Assembly: GCF_040530035.1 (NCBI RefSeq)
Contig: NZ_JBEWCD010000003.1
Coordinates: 648,501 to 712,500, forward strand
Direction: 5' to 3'
DNA: 64,000 nt
DNA from: Roseibium sp. HPY-6
GTDB lineage: Bacteria > Pseudomonadota > Alphaproteobacteria > Rhizobiales > Stappiaceae
The position numbers and the translations under genes were made by a program. Below, piece after piece: positions 27,165 through 34,992 of the stretch. Numbering within the stretch: position 1 is the stretch's first letter; the number at the start of each line of letters is the position of its first letter. The notes beneath the pieces were generated by a model. The model searched no databases. It saw only the letters and a program-made list of their open reading frames with translations, and was not told the origin of the DNA.

Positions 27165-28242
27165 CGTCGACATCTCCGGCAAGGTCGGTACGCTTGAGTT
27201 TCAGGCACAGTTTGCCAGCGACGGCGGGGTAACTTCACTGTTCGGACAGTCGGGTTCCGGCAAGACAACGCTGACAAACATGATTGCCGGGCTCGTCAAA
27301 CCTGCGTCGGGGCGGATTGCCTTGGGGGACAGGGTCCTGTTCGATGCGTCCAGGGGTATTGATCTGTCCGTCCAGGCGCGCAGGATCGGCCATGTTTTTC
27401 AGGACGCGCGCCTTTTCCCGCATCTGAGTGTGAAATCAAACCTGACCTATGCGCGCTGGGCCGGCAGGCGCAGCGGCACCCGGGATTTTACCGAGGTTGT
27501 CGAACTGCTCGGCCTGTCATCTTTGCTCGGGCGCAAGCCTGAGACACTGTCCGGTGGTGAGAAACAGCGTGTGGCGATTGGGCGGGCACTGTTATCCGAC
27601 CCCCAGCTGCTGATCATGGACGAACCATTGGCAAGCCTCGATCAGGCGAGGCGGAACGACATATTGCCTTATCTCGATCGTCTCTGCGTCGAGGCAGGCC
27701 TGCCGATCCTTTATGTCAGCCATTCCATTGAGGAGGTGGCTCGGCTCTCCAACACGCTCGTCATCCTTTCCGATGGCCATACACCCGCTTACGGCCCTGT
27801 CGCGGATATGCTGACACGGACGGACCTTGGCCGTGCGACCGGCCGCCACGAGGCTGGTGCACTCATCCATGGGACCGTGACCGGCCTGGATACCAACTGG
27901 GGGCTGACCTTCGTCGATATTGGCGGCGCGGTTCTTCAGATACCCGATCTGCCCGCGAAATCCGGCGATACGGTCAGGCTTCGTGTGAGAGCAAGAGACG
28001 TCGCGCTCGCCGTCGAGCCGCCCCGGGGCCTTTCGATCCGTAATGCCTTTGAAGCAAGGATTACCAGTATTTCCGAGGAGTCAGGACCCTATGCGGAGAT
28101 CCTGTGCGCGCTTGAGGACCAGATTATACGGGCACGTATCACGCGGGCGTCTGTTGCAGACCTCAAGCTTTTCATCGGCAAGGACGTCACCGTCCTGATC
28201 AAGAGCGTTGCGATAGACCGGCGGCAGAGAAGTCTTGTTTAG
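27157..28242 (+). CDS. modC: Molybdate ABC transporter ATP-binding protein
   Basis: The 361-residue protein has Walker A GQSGSGKTT, the ABC signature LSGGEKQRVAIGRAL, Walker B LLIMDEPLASLD and a C-terminal TOBE/MOP-like domain (about 290-350). It energises molybdate uptake by ModAB. The GTG at 27157 is preferred over one at 27151 because the GGGAG ends at 27150, which leaves no spacing for the earlier codon. Confidence 0.94.
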   Translation: MLDVDISGKVGTLEFQAQFASDGGVTSLFGQSGSGKTTLTNMIAGLVKPASGRIALGDRVLFDASRGIDLSVQARRIGHVFQDARLFPHLSVKSNLTYARWAGRRSGTRDFTEVVELLGLSSLLGRKPETLSGGEKQRVAIGRALLSDPQLLIMDEPLASLDQARRNDILPYLDRLCVEAGLPILYVSHSIEEVARLSNTLVILSDGHTPAYGPVADMLTRTDLGRATGRHEAGALIHGTVTGLDTNWGLTFVDIGGAVLQIPDLPAKSGDTVRLRVRARDVALAVEPPRGLSIRNAFEARITSISEESGPYAEILCALEDQIIRARITRASVADLKLFIGKDVTVLIKSVAIDRRQRSLV

Positions 28243-28317
28243 GCTATTTTTCGCGCGCCGGATGTTAGGCTGTTTTGGTCAACTTCACGGCAGAATTTCG
28301 TGCAGTATACTGGTGTG

Positions 28318-30102
28318 ATGATACGCAGACCCAAGCGCCTGACCTGGCGCAAGCTGAAAATTGCGATTGGAGCCGGTCTGGTTTTAGCCTCACTGATGAT
28401 TGTGTGGCTCACAGGGCTGGCCAGCCTGCGCATCACACTTGCCGAAGCAGAAACCCGCGCTGCAGCCAATCTCGCGGTTCAGACGGCGGTTCTGGAGCGC
28501 CTCCTCGACAAATTCCGTCTGCTCTCGCCCTTGCTGGCGCGGGGCCCTGAAATCGCGCGGCTTGTTCACGAGGAAAGGACCGATGCCGAGCCTGGAATTG
28601 CCGCGATCGCTGCGGGGATGTCCGGTGCGGAGGAAATCTGGCTGATGGATGCTTCCGGCCGTGTGATCGTTTCCAGTCAGGACAGCGTGCCGGTCAACGC
28701 GATCGGCGGGTCGCAGATGATCCCGAACGCTTTCATGCAGGCAAGACAGGGCCAACTGGGCCGGGAGCTGATCCCGGGCACACCGGGCACGCCTTCGAAC
28801 TATGTCTTTGCATCACCTTTGCGGCGCGGCGAAAACTTCCTCGGTGTTCTGGCCGTTCGTGTGAACCTGGACGATGTCGAACAGGCCTGGGCATTGAGCA
28901 AGGATCCGATCCTCGCGCTTGATGGCAGAAACCGGGTCGTGGTTTCCAATGTACCCGCGTTACGCGGCATGACGGCAGACAATCTTGATCCAAGCTGGAA
29001 TGTCGCGGACCTCTCCCTTGCCGGGCGCATGCAGCTGCTGCTTCCGGCGGCGGGTGCCGCCAAGCCTTATATGCAATTGACGGCCAGTTTGCCGGTTCTG
29101 GAATGGAAAGTCAGGACGCTGGTCGATATTGAAGATGCGCGGCAACAGTCCGGCTGGGCGATGGTGGTGGCACTTCTTGTCTGCGTCATAGCCGCAGGTG
29201 GCATCTGGTTCCTGATTGCGCGGCGGGAGGACTTTGTGCGTGAAGAACGGCGCAACAGGGCCGCCGCGCTACGCCTGGAACGGCGGGTTCAGAGCCGCAC
29301 AGCGGAACTGCGCCGGGCCAATACACATCTGGAGCGAGAGGTTGGAGAACGTCAGCAGGCCGAGGCCAACTTGCGTCAAACGCAGGCAGAACTGGTGCAG
29401 GCAGCAAAACTGGCTACGCTCGGGCGCATGTCGGCAGCACTCAGTCACGAGTACAACCAGCCCCTGGCCGCCATACGTTCAGATGCCGAAATCGCCGAAA
29501 TGCTGATTGACCGTGGGCGTGCGGAAGAAGCCAAGGGCAATCTGACACGCATCGGCGGCATGGTTCAGCGCATGGGTGAGATTGCCAAGACGCTGAAAGG
29601 CTTCACCAGAAAGTCCGGGACAGATATCAAGCCTGTTTCACTCCGCCAGGTCATCGACGAGGCGATGCTCTTGCTGCAGCCACAGATCAAGCAATCGGGC
29701 TTCGCACTGTCCATGGACCTGCCGCCGGAGGATATCATCGTCAAGGGGGGGCGCATCCGTCTGGAACAGGTAGTTATCAATCTTCTTTCCAACGCGCTCG
29801 ACGCGGTCCAGTCGCAGCCGGCACCTTTTATCAGCCTGTCTTTGACGCGCGAGGGAAATGAGGCCGTCCTTGAAGTTGCGGACAATGGCCCCGGCATTGA
29901 GGAAGAGGTTCTGCCACAGATTTTCGATCCTTTCTTCACCACAAAGGACGTTGGCGCCGGGCTCGGTCTGGGCTTGTCGATCGCCTATAAAATCGTTCAT
30001 GACTTCTCCGGATCACTGAAAGCGTCGAATCGCGACGGTGGCGGAGCCGTCTTTACGATGCGCTTGCCGGTGGCGGACGAACATATTTTGGCAGCGGAAT
30101 AA
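28318..30102 (+). CDS. DctB-like sensor histidine kinase for C4-dicarboxylates
   Basis: The 594-residue protein has an N-terminal membrane helix (residues about 17-40), a periplasmic sensor of about 240 residues, a second helix (about 284-305) and a coiled coil. The kinase core has His377 in LSHEYNQPLAAIRS, the N box LLSNALDAV, DNGPGIEEE and the F/G2 box PFFTTKDVGAGLGLGLSIA. The HEYNQPLAAIR H-box is characteristic of the DctB/HPK4 group. It should phosphorylate the response regulator encoded 4 bp downstream. An in-frame GTG at 28300 is an alternative start. The nearby dctPQM supports dicarboxylate sensing, but the ligand is inferred. Confidence 0.85.
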   Translation: MIRRPKRLTWRKLKIAIGAGLVLASLMIVWLTGLASLRITLAEAETRAAANLAVQTAVLERLLDKFRLLSPLLARGPEIARLVHEERTDAEPGIAAIAAGMSGAEEIWLMDASGRVIVSSQDSVPVNAIGGSQMIPNAFMQARQGQLGRELIPGTPGTPSNYVFASPLRRGENFLGVLAVRVNLDDVEQAWALSKDPILALDGRNRVVVSNVPALRGMTADNLDPSWNVADLSLAGRMQLLLPAAGAAKPYMQLTASLPVLEWKVRTLVDIEDARQQSGWAMVVALLVCVIAAGGIWFLIARREDFVREERRNRAAALRLERRVQSRTAELRRANTHLEREVGERQQAEANLRQTQAELVQAAKLATLGRMSAALSHEYNQPLAAIRSDAEIAEMLIDRGRAEEAKGNLTRIGGMVQRMGEIAKTLKGFTRKSGTDIKPVSLRQVIDEAMLLLQPQIKQSGFALSMDLPPEDIIVKGGRIRLEQVVINLLSNALDAVQSQPAPFISLSLTREGNEAVLEVADNGPGIEEEVLPQIFDPFFTTKDVGAGLGLGLSIAYKIVHDFSGSLKASNRDGGGAVFTMRLPVADEHILAAE

Positions 30103-30106
30103 GACT

Positions 30107-31441
30107 ATGGATCAGGCGACAGTCCTGTTGGTTGATGATGAAGAGGCTTTGCGGGGCTCGTTGAGCCAGGGACTTGAGCTGACCGGCCAGGATGTTTTTG
30201 CGACAGGCAAACCCGAAGAAGCCCTCGAACGCGTGAAGCGCGACTTTTACGGCGTTCTCGTCACTGACATTCGCATGCCTGGGACAGATGGCTTCCAGGT
30301 GATGAAAAACGCGTTCGAAATAGATCCGGCGCTGCCTGTCGTCCTGATCACCGGTCATGGTGATGTCCCGCTGGCTGTTGAAGCGATGCGTGCAGGTGCC
30401 TACGATTTTCTGGAAAAACCCTTCACCGTTGCCTATCTGGCGTCGGTAGTTGAACGGGCGCTCGAAAAGCGCAGACTGGTGCTTGAAAACCGGAAACTGC
30501 GCGAGGAACTGGCGGACAGAACCGGACTGGAGAGCCGCCTGGTGGGGCGGACCGCTGCCATGGATCTGCTGCGAAAAAACGTGACGGCGCTTGCTGCGAC
30601 CGACGCCGATATTCTGATCCTCGGCGAAACAGGATCCGGCAAGGAGGTCGTCGCCCGGGCGCTTCACGATGAGGGCCCGCGCAAGGCAAAGCCCTTCGTG
30701 GCGCTCAATTGCGGCGCGCTGCCCGCCGAGATTATCGAATCCGAGCTGTTCGGCCATGAAAAGGGAGCGTTTACCGGGGCGAGCGGACAACGGATCGGCA
30801 AGCTGGAACATGCCCATGGCGGCACTGTCTTTCTCGATGAAATCGAATCCATGCCGCTTGAGTTGCAGGTCAAGCTGCTGAGAGTGATCGAGACGCGCAC
30901 GATCGAAAGGCTCGGGTCAAACAGGCCGATCGAGCTCGATGTCCGTTTCATCGCGGCGACCAAGGAGGATCTCGAGGCTGCCGGCAAGGACGGTCGTTTC
31001 CGCCTCGATCTCTTCTACCGCCTGAACGTTGTGCACGTCGCCATTCCGCCCCTGCGGGACCGGCTGGAAGACATACCGCTTTTGTTTCAGCACCTCGCCG
31101 TTGAAGCACGAGCGCGCTACCGGCGCGAAATTCCCGATATCGGCGAAGCTTATCTTGCCGAACTCATGGCGCGCGACTGGCCGGGGAATGTGCGCGAACT
31201 CAGAAACGTCGCAGACCGGTTCGTTCTTGGGCTTGAACAGCAACCTGAACCGCAATCGCAAAACGGCGCCAGCCTCTTCGAGCAGGTTGCTTCCTACGAG
31301 CGCACGCTGATCGCGGCTGAGCTCAAGCGCAACGACGGTGTGATCAAACCGACATATGAAAACCTGGGGCTTTCGAGAAAGGCCCTTTACGAAAAAATGC
31401 GCAAATACGGACTGGGAAGAGACGAGGCCGAGCCGGTTTGA
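30107..31441 (+). CDS. DctD-like sigma-54-dependent response regulator
   Basis: The 444-residue protein has a receiver domain (phospho-acceptor Asp54 in LVTDIRMPG), an AAA+ domain with Walker A GETGSGKE (173-180) and the sigma-54-contacting loop GAFTGA (220-225), and a C-terminal Fis-type HTH (NDGVIKPTYENLGLSRKALYEKMRK). It activates sigma-54 promoters from upstream sites. The best target is dctPQM, which has a perfect -24/-12 promoter and two dyads at the expected distance. The preceding kinase is its partner. Confidence 0.9.
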   Translation: MDQATVLLVDDEEALRGSLSQGLELTGQDVFATGKPEEALERVKRDFYGVLVTDIRMPGTDGFQVMKNAFEIDPALPVVLITGHGDVPLAVEAMRAGAYDFLEKPFTVAYLASVVERALEKRRLVLENRKLREELADRTGLESRLVGRTAAMDLLRKNVTALAATDADILILGETGSGKEVVARALHDEGPRKAKPFVALNCGALPAEIIESELFGHEKGAFTGASGQRIGKLEHAHGGTVFLDEIESMPLELQVKLLRVIETRTIERLGSNRPIELDVRFIAATKEDLEAAGKDGRFRLDLFYRLNVVHVAIPPLRDRLEDIPLLFQHLAVEARARYRREIPDIGEAYLAELMARDWPGNVRELRNVADRFVLGLEQQPEPQSQNGASLFEQVASYERTLIAAELKRNDGVIKPTYENLGLSRKALYEKMRKYGLGRDEAEPV

Positions 31442-31527
31442 TCTCAGCGGGGGGCACCAGTTGCAACTCGATCCTGTCTCCAGGCGGCTACGCAAGAAAT
31501 CCAGCACCAAAATAATTCAGGACTTTT

Positions 31528-31554
31528 CGTCACAAAGCGAAGTGCTGGCTCGTC
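31528..31554 (+). promoter_or_regulatory. ECF41-type promoter of the CMD-sigma operon
   Basis: CGTCACA (31528-31534), 16 bp, then CGTC (31551-31554), lies 42 bp before the CMD start. ECF41 sigma factors are known to recognise TGTCACA and CGTC with this spacing and to autoregulate. Only the first base differs from consensus. Confidence 0.75.
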
Positions 31555-31595
31555 AAAGGAGTGTCACTCCCTCAAACTTCATTCGGAAGACACTT

Positions 31596-32027
31596 ATGAC
31601 GACTTCAAATTCCATCAACTATCAGGACTTCATTCCCTCAGTCTTGCAGCAGTTCGTGGCTGCCAACGGCGAAATCAGCAAGACCGAGCTTGACCCGAAA
31701 CTGCATCACCTCCTGGATCTGCGTGCATCGCAGATCAACCAATGCGCCTTTTGTGTGAAAATGCACACCAAGGAAGCATTGGATGACGGTGAAAGTCAGG
31801 AACGGCTGCAGCGTCTCACCGTTTGGCGGCATGTCGGCGACTTTACGCCAGCGGAAAAAGCCGCGTTGGCCTGGACCGAAGCCTTGACCTCGCTTGATCA
31901 GAAGACAGACTATTCAGCTTTGAGAACCGATCTTCGGGTACATTTTTCAGACGCAGAAATCAGTGCCATTACGTCTTGTGTGGCGATGATCAATCTCTGG
32001 AACCGGATCCAGGTGTCAAACCATTGA
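31596..32027 (+). CDS. Carboxymuconolactone decarboxylase (AhpD-like) family protein
   Basis: The 143-residue protein has the CMD core with the redox pair CAFC (Cys50, Cys53) followed by VKMHTKEAL. AhpD-type members use the CxxC pair and the downstream histidine for peroxidase or reductase activity. Genes of this class are the standard partner of ECF41 sigma factors, and one follows after 10 bp. The start at 31596 is preceded by GGAAG; the open frame upstream overlaps the promoter. A stress-related redox function is likely; the substrate is unknown. Confidence 0.85.
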   Translation: MTTSNSINYQDFIPSVLQQFVAANGEISKTELDPKLHHLLDLRASQINQCAFCVKMHTKEALDDGESQERLQRLTVWRHVGDFTPAEKAALAWTEALTSLDQKTDYSALRTDLRVHFSDAEISAITSCVAMINLWNRIQVSNH

Positions 32028-32037
32028 CGTGGCAATA

Positions 32038-32943
32038 ATGTCCAGCAGCGATCTTTTTGAAAAGACAAGGCCGCGTCTGCTCGGCCTTGCGTACCGCATG
32101 CTCGGATCGATGGCCGACGCGGAAGACGCGGTTCAGGATACCTTTGTCAAATGGCAAAGCGTGGAAGGAGACGAGGTCTCAAATCCCGACGCTCTGCTAA
32201 CCACGATCTGCACAAACCGTTGCCTGGACTATCTCAAGGCCGCACACAGGAAACGGGTCGACTATGTCGGCCCGTGGATCCCGGAACCGTTGCAGACCGA
32301 TGCCGGTTCGGATCCTGAGACCGATCTGGACCGCGCTCAGTCGCTGACGACCGCGTTTCTCATGCTGCTTGAAAGGCTGACCCCGAAAGAGCGGGCGGCC
32401 TACCTGCTGCGCGAAGTCTTCGGCAAGCCCTATGCGGAAGTCGCCGAGACGCTTCAGCTGAGCGAAGCCGGATGCCGCCAGCTCGTTTCACGCGCAGCCC
32501 GGTTCGTCCGGTCGCAGTCCATCAGGTCGGTCCCAAGCGCCGCTCAGCAAAGCGCCCTTCTCAAGGAGTTCATGTCCGCACTTGCGACAGGGTCAACAGA
32601 CAGGCTCGCCGGCCTTTTGGCGGACAGTGTTGAGCTGCGCACCGACGGTGGCGGCAAGGCAACTGCGATCACCCGCACACTTCAGGGATCAGAGGCCGTT
32701 TCGAAGTACATTGCCAAAATCCTTGGGCGCTTGTGGGACAAGGGCCAGACCTTCGAAATTGAAATCAACGGTCAGCGGGGTCTGGTGGAATACGAAGGGA
32801 CAACCATCGTTACCGCAATGACACTGGGGTTCACGGAAACGGGACGGGTAGGCCAGGTGTTCATGATCCGCAATCCCGAAAAACTCGCTCGCCTTGAGAA
32901 GCTCATGCATCATGACGCCAAAAGCGGTGCGCTCTGGAACTGA
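32038..32943 (+). CDS. sigJ: ECF41-family sigma factor with SnoaL-like C-terminal domain
   Basis: The 301-residue protein has sigma region 2 (DLFEKTRPRLLGLAYRMLGSMADAEDAVQDTF, about 4-36), sigma region 4 (SLTTAFLMLLERLTPKERAAYLLREVFG to about 165) and a C-terminal NTF2/SnoaL-like regulatory domain (about 180-295) ending in the conserved NPEKL-type motif. ECF41 factors have no anti-sigma factor; the fused domain both activates and inhibits them. The partner CMD gene lies upstream, under a promoter it should recognise. An alternative GTG start lies at 32029. It interrupts the dctB/D and dctPQM pair. Confidence 0.9.
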   Translation: MSSSDLFEKTRPRLLGLAYRMLGSMADAEDAVQDTFVKWQSVEGDEVSNPDALLTTICTNRCLDYLKAAHRKRVDYVGPWIPEPLQTDAGSDPETDLDRAQSLTTAFLMLLERLTPKERAAYLLREVFGKPYAEVAETLQLSEAGCRQLVSRAARFVRSQSIRSVPSAAQQSALLKEFMSALATGSTDRLAGLLADSVELRTDGGGKATAITRTLQGSEAVSKYIAKILGRLWDKGQTFEIEINGQRGLVEYEGTTIVTAMTLGFTETGRVGQVFMIRNPEKLARLEKLMHHDAKSGALWN

Positions 32944-32946
32944 ATT

Positions 32947-32966
32947 ATGTGTCGATTTCGACACAT
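32947..32966. promoter_or_regulatory. DctD-type upstream activator sequence 1
   Basis: A perfect dyad with 9-bp arms (ATGTGTCGA / TCGACACAT) around TT begins 4 bp after the sigma factor gene. It is centred about 129 bp upstream of the -24 element of dctP, the normal range for enhancer-bound activators. Confidence 0.7.
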
Positions 32967-32978
32967 CGTGCAAAATTG

Positions 32979-32998
32979 ATGTGTCAATGAGTACCCAT
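32979..32998. promoter_or_regulatory. DctD-type upstream activator sequence 2, degenerate
   Basis: ATGTGTC followed after 6 bp by TACCCAT repeats the outline of site 1, with the left arm identical over seven bases and the right arm 5 of 7. Its centre is 32 bp from that of site 1, three helical turns, so both sites face the same side of the DNA. Confidence 0.55.
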
Positions 32999-33083
32999 TT
33001 TCTGCGTAATTTCTTCCCGGTGACCGGATGACGCCAAAGGCGCTGGGTTGAAAAACCTGCATTTTTGGCCTGTCGACGTGAAC

Positions 33084-33098
33084 TGGCACATGTTTTGC
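33084..33098 (+). promoter_or_regulatory. Sigma-54 promoter of dctPQM
   Basis: TGGCAC-N5-TTGC matches the -24/-12 consensus exactly, with the invariant GG-N10-GC spacing. It lies about 75 bp before the dctP start codon, with the activator sites at 32947-32998 upstream. Confidence 0.9.
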
Positions 33099-33173
33099 CA
33101 ACGACTAAGCGACCAGCCGCTGCGCTGTCCGGCCTGAACGGCCGTCATACTGAAATGTCTGGGAGGACATCCA

Positions 33174-34181
33174 ATGAAAAAGTTTGTAATCGCCGCTGCG
33201 GCAGCAGCTTCCTTTGCCATGACATCATCCGCCCATGCGGCCGATGAGTGCGGCGACGGCGAAGTCGTCATCAAGTTCAGCCATGTGGTTGCCGCTCAAG
33301 GTCACCCGAAAGGCGAAATGGCAGCTGCGCTTGCCGACCGTATCAACACCGAGATGGACGGTAAGGCCTGCATGCAGGTGTTCCCGTCTTCGCAGCTTTT
33401 CGACGACAACAAGGTGATGGAAGCCCTGTTGCTCGGCGATGTCCAGCTTGCGGCACCGTCTCTGTCCAAATTCGAATCCTACACGCTGAAGTACCGTGTC
33501 TTCGATCTGCCGTTCCTGTTCTCCAACATGGATGCCGTGACCACGTTCACCAAGGGTGACAAGGGTCAGGAACTTCTCGGCGCGATGTCCGACTACGGTT
33601 TCGTCGGTCTTGGCTATGTCTTCAACGGCCTGAAGCAGTTTTCCGCTGACAAGCCTCTCGTGCAGCCGACCGATGCCAAGGGCCTGAAGTTCCGCGTGCA
33701 GACATCTGACGTGGCGGTTGCCATGATCGAAGCACTTGGTGCAAACGCGCAGAAGCTGGCGTTCAAGGAAGTCTACGGCGCACTGCAGACAGGTGTTGTG
33801 GATGGCCAGGAAAACACCTGGTCCAACATCTACACACAGAAGTTCTTCGAAGTGCAGGACGGCACGACCGAAACCAACCACCAGCTGCTGACCTACCTTG
33901 CCGTGACTTCCCAGGAATGGCTGGACAGCCTGGACGCGGACGTCAAGGACCAGTTCCTGACGATCTTCAACGAAGTCTCTGACGAGTACAATGCGCGTGC
34001 AGCGCAGATCAACGAAGAGAACAAGCAGAAGATCATGGAAAACAAGGGTGTTGTGCGCCAGCTGACCCCGGAAGAGCGCGACCAGTGGGTCGAGATCATG
34101 AAGCCGGTCTGGGACAAGTTCCGTGACGATATTGGCCAGGATGTGATCGACGCGGCTGTTGCGTCCAATCAGGCCAGCTAA
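33174..34181 (+). CDS. dctP: TRAP transporter periplasmic solute-binding protein, DctP family
   Basis: The 335-residue protein has a signal peptide (cleavage after AHA, about residue 22) and the DctP fold. Landmarks are VIKFSHVVAAQGHPKG near the start of the mature part, the interdomain helix LKFRVQTSDVAVAMIEALG with the Arg that grips the substrate carboxylate, and GVVDGQENTWSNI. The substrate is probably a C4-dicarboxylate such as succinate or fumarate. It heads dctPQM under sigma-54 control. Confidence 0.92.
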   Translation: MKKFVIAAAAAASFAMTSSAHAADECGDGEVVIKFSHVVAAQGHPKGEMAAALADRINTEMDGKACMQVFPSSQLFDDNKVMEALLLGDVQLAAPSLSKFESYTLKYRVFDLPFLFSNMDAVTTFTKGDKGQELLGAMSDYGFVGLGYVFNGLKQFSADKPLVQPTDAKGLKFRVQTSDVAVAMIEALGANAQKLAFKEVYGALQTGVVDGQENTWSNIYTQKFFEVQDGTTETNHQLLTYLAVTSQEWLDSLDADVKDQFLTIFNEVSDEYNARAAQINEENKQKIMENKGVVRQLTPEERDQWVEIMKPVWDKFRDDIGQDVIDAAVASNQAS

Positions 34182-34204
34182 GTTGCTGTGACCAGGCGAT
34201 AATT

Positions 34205-34230
34205 CGAAGAAGGCCGACCGGCCTTCTTCG
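34205..34230 (+). terminator. Intercistronic stem-loop between dctP and dctQ
   Basis: A perfect 11-bp stem (CGAAGAAGGCC / GGCCTTCTTCG) with a 4-nt loop and no U-run. In such operons this element attenuates or stabilises, leaving the binding protein more abundant than the permeases. Confidence 0.75.
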
Positions 34231-34283
34231 TCCATTGCCAGACTTCTTCAAAAATTCAGATACTCTCAACGGGGGAGGGTAAT

Positions 34284-34988
34284 ATGGGCTCCTGGTTGGC
34301 CACATACTGGCCGGTCGTGCTTATCGTCGTGTTTTTCTGCCTTTATGTCGTTCTGGACTATGTGTGGCCGAAATTCATCGACTCATTGGATGAGACAGTC
34401 ATTGCCGTCATTCTGGCACTGATGACCCTGGTGACTTTCTCCCAGGTCGTCGCCCGCTACGGGTTCAATTCCGGCTGGGGCGGCGCGCTCGAATTCACAC
34501 GCGTCCTGTTTGCCTGGCTGATTTTGTTCGGCATGAGCTACGGTATCAAGATCGGTGCCCACCTTGGCGTCGATGCCGTGATCAATCTGCTGCCCCAACG
34601 CCTTTTCCGTGTTGCAGCCCTTCTCGGAGCCGCTCTGACCATCCTCTACGCGGCGCTCCTGTTCGAGGCGGCGTGGTTCGGCGCTCTGCTGGCCTTGGAA
34701 AACAAGGGCTCCAGCGGAGGCGCCTACGCCTATGTCGCGAAATTTTACAAGCTTCCCATCGGCATGGAAGATCTCAAGTGGCCGGTCTTTATCGTCGAGT
34801 GGTTTGAGGTCAAGGAACGTGTCCCCCGCTGGATGCCTTACATCATCCTGCCGATCGGTCTGGCCTTGCTCGCCTATCGGGCGGCCCAGGCCTTTGTCCT
34901 GATCCTTCTTGGAAAGAAAGAAGCCATCATCGCCGCACACGAGGCGGAAGAACTGGTGGCCGAAAACAAAGACGTGTTGAAGGACTAG
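34284..34988 (+). CDS. dctQ: TRAP transporter small permease, DctQ-type
   Basis: The 234-residue membrane protein has an N-terminal helix (about 5-28), then the four-helix DctQ core with FAWLILFGMSYGIKIGAHLGVD near residue 74. It is longer than the usual ~160-170 residues, the extra being a hydrophilic insert (about 148-185) before the last helix. It scaffolds the large permease. GGGGAGG precedes its ATG; dctM follows 4 bp after its stop. Confidence 0.88.
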   Translation: MGSWLATYWPVVLIVVFFCLYVVLDYVWPKFIDSLDETVIAVILALMTLVTFSQVVARYGFNSGWGGALEFTRVLFAWLILFGMSYGIKIGAHLGVDAVINLLPQRLFRVAALLGAALTILYAALLFEAAWFGALLALENKGSSGGAYAYVAKFYKLPIGMEDLKWPVFIVEWFEVKERVPRWMPYIILPIGLALLAYRAAQAFVLILLGKKEAIIAAHEAEELVAENKDVLKD

Positions 34989-34992
34989 GCCG

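Noticed and set aside
28261..28317. Sigma-54 promoter for the sensor kinase gene
   Set aside because: GG is present but the GC at the required spacing is not.
33225..34235. Long minus-strand frame opposite dctP
   Set aside because: Shadow of dctP.
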